From NCBI GenBank assembly GCA_003552565.1, contig PUNB01000216.1, positions 1-6,180 of the forward strand: a stretch of DNA of 6,180 nucleotides. Reading direction: 5' to 3'. The translations under genes and the position numbers were made by a program. Below the pieces are notes generated by a model that ran no database searches, was not told where the DNA came from, and saw only the letters and a program-made list of their open reading frames with translations. This stretch comes from Lentisphaerota bacterium. GTDB taxonomy: Bacteria; Verrucomicrobiota; Lentisphaeria; Oligosphaerales; PUNB01. Of the stretch, positions 5,603 through 6,180 are shown one piece after another (within the stretch, counting starts at the first letter, position 1; the number at the start of each line of letters is the position of its first letter).

Positions 5603-6180
5603 TTTGTTGTTCCTTTATTGGGCATGTTCGGAAGTTCTATTTGATAAATATGGCGCCATTGTTTACCAGTGATCCAGAGTCGTTCGCCGTCCGGATCATA
5701 GGCTATGCCGTTGAGAACATGTTCTCTATCCCGGGGTTTTTCATCTTCGACAATGGCGCTCAGATCCCATTTTCGAAGAACATAACCTGTCTCAGGATTG
5801 ATGGCGACAATATAATTCTCCATGAAGATGTTAGCCAGAACAATGCCGTTAATCCAAACCATTTCATTGATTCGCGGCAGGGTACGGCCGTCTTTAGTTC
5901 TGACTTGGATCTGATGATTTGTTTCCAAAGATTTCGGGTTCAGCCGATACAGATTATGGCTGCCGTCGCTGGCCCACAGATATTCACCGTCATAAATCAA
6001 CCCCCAGCCTTGTCTCGGGTAATCATAACTGGCGATTTTTTCCAACGTTTCCGGGTTATACCGGAATGCTATGCGATTCCGCCAGGTGAGCTGAACAATA
6101 CCTTCCGGGGTCCAGGCGCATCCTTCCCCGAAAAGGTGGCTGGGCCGGCTTTCGATGACCTGCCCGCGCTCCTCCAGGAT
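5599..6180 (-). CDS. Glutaminyl-peptide cyclotransferase, plant/bacterial beta-propeller type (partial, N-terminus off window)
   Basis: The last 193 residues of a glutamine cyclotransferase, which converts N-terminal glutamine of peptides or proteins to pyroglutamate with release of ammonia. The reading frame is open to the window edge at 6180. The Leu codon TTG at 6043-6045 is internal, not a start, because family-conserved sequence continues upstream of it. In visible numbering, family signatures are LFGEG (16-20), QLTW (30-33), the GWGL region with WASDGS (58-74), RINE (103-106), ANIF (116-119), LNGIAYD (156-162) and TGKQW (171-175), covering most blades of a five-bladed propeller. Relatives are usually about 250-270 residues, so some 50-75, including any signal peptide, are missing. 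The usual NELE stretch reads NEMV here, keeping the first Glu but not the second. The stop TGA overlaps the sulfatase ATG by 4 bp, which indicates co-translation. Cellular location cannot be judged without the N-terminus. Confidence 0.88.
   Translation of the reverse strand: MLEERGQVIESRPSHLFGEGCAWTPEGIVQLTWRNRIAFRYNPETLEKIASYDYPRQGWGLIYDGEYLWASDGSHNLYRLNPKSLETNHQIQVRTKDGRTLPRINEMVWINGIVLANIFMENYIVAINPETGYVLRKWDLSAIVEDEKPRDREHVLNGIAYDPDGERLWITGKQWRHIYQIELPNMPNKGTTK
5611..5615 (-). promoter_or_regulatory. Ribosome binding site of the sulfatase, inside the cyclotransferase gene
   Basis: AAGGA lies 8 nt upstream of the sulfatase ATG at 5602, within the final codons of the cyclotransferase gene. 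Together with the ATGA stop/start overlap it supports reinitiation or coupled translation of the two genes and fixes the sulfatase start. Confidence 0.75.

Noticed and set aside
6043..6045. TTG as a start codon for the cyclotransferase
   Set aside because: The frame continues upstream to the window edge with family-conserved LFGEG and QLTW segments, so this is an internal Leu codon.
1..6180. A single four-gene novel system (defence or metabolic)
   Set aside because: Only the sulfatase-cyclotransferase pair is tightly linked. The ligase-like and ATPase genes have separate spacers and unrelated known roles, and no defence-type domains are visible.

Overview
All four genes in this window read on the minus strand, so transcription runs from high to low coordinates. 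Two genes are cut by the window edges. In transcription order they are: a bacterial/plant-type glutaminyl-peptide cyclotransferase (5599-6180, N-terminus off the window); a type I sulfatase resembling SGSH, the heparan N-sulfatase (4253-5602); a polytopic O-antigen-ligase-like protein with a C-terminal TPR region (1534-4146); and a copper-type P1B ATPase with fused YHS and HMA domains (1-1397, C-terminal half off the window). Plus-strand open frames are shadows of these genes.

Layout. The cyclotransferase and sulfatase overlap by 4 bp (ATGA), with a good Shine-Dalgarno sequence inside the upstream gene, so they are very probably co-transcribed and translationally coupled. About 106 bp of AT-rich spacer (4147-4252) separates the sulfatase from the ligase gene, which has no visible Shine-Dalgarno. 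A spacer of about 136 bp (1398-1533) separates the ligase gene from the ATPase. It contains a near-perfect 28-bp palindrome just upstream of a strong ATPase ribosome binding site, a good candidate control point.

Organism. The window has no rRNA or other taxonomic marker. An SGSH-like sulfatase, a Trp-rich TPR-tailed O-antigen-ligase-like protein and a YHS-HMA-P1B ATPase together, at moderate GC, would suit an environmental Gram-negative bacterium of the PVC group (Planctomycetota, Kiritimatiellota or Lentisphaerota). This is a low-confidence guess from gene content.

How the genes may work together. The sulfatase and cyclotransferase form the only convincing pair. The ligase-like protein suggests cell-surface polysaccharide assembly, and the ATPase handles metal export. 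I see no strong evidence that all four form one system. I find no tRNA, rRNA, CRISPR array, insertion sequence or clear intrinsic terminator. The points most worth a second look are the sulfatase-cyclotransferase coupling, the absence of a sulfatase signal peptide, and the palindrome with a possible 18-codon reading frame ahead of the ATPase.
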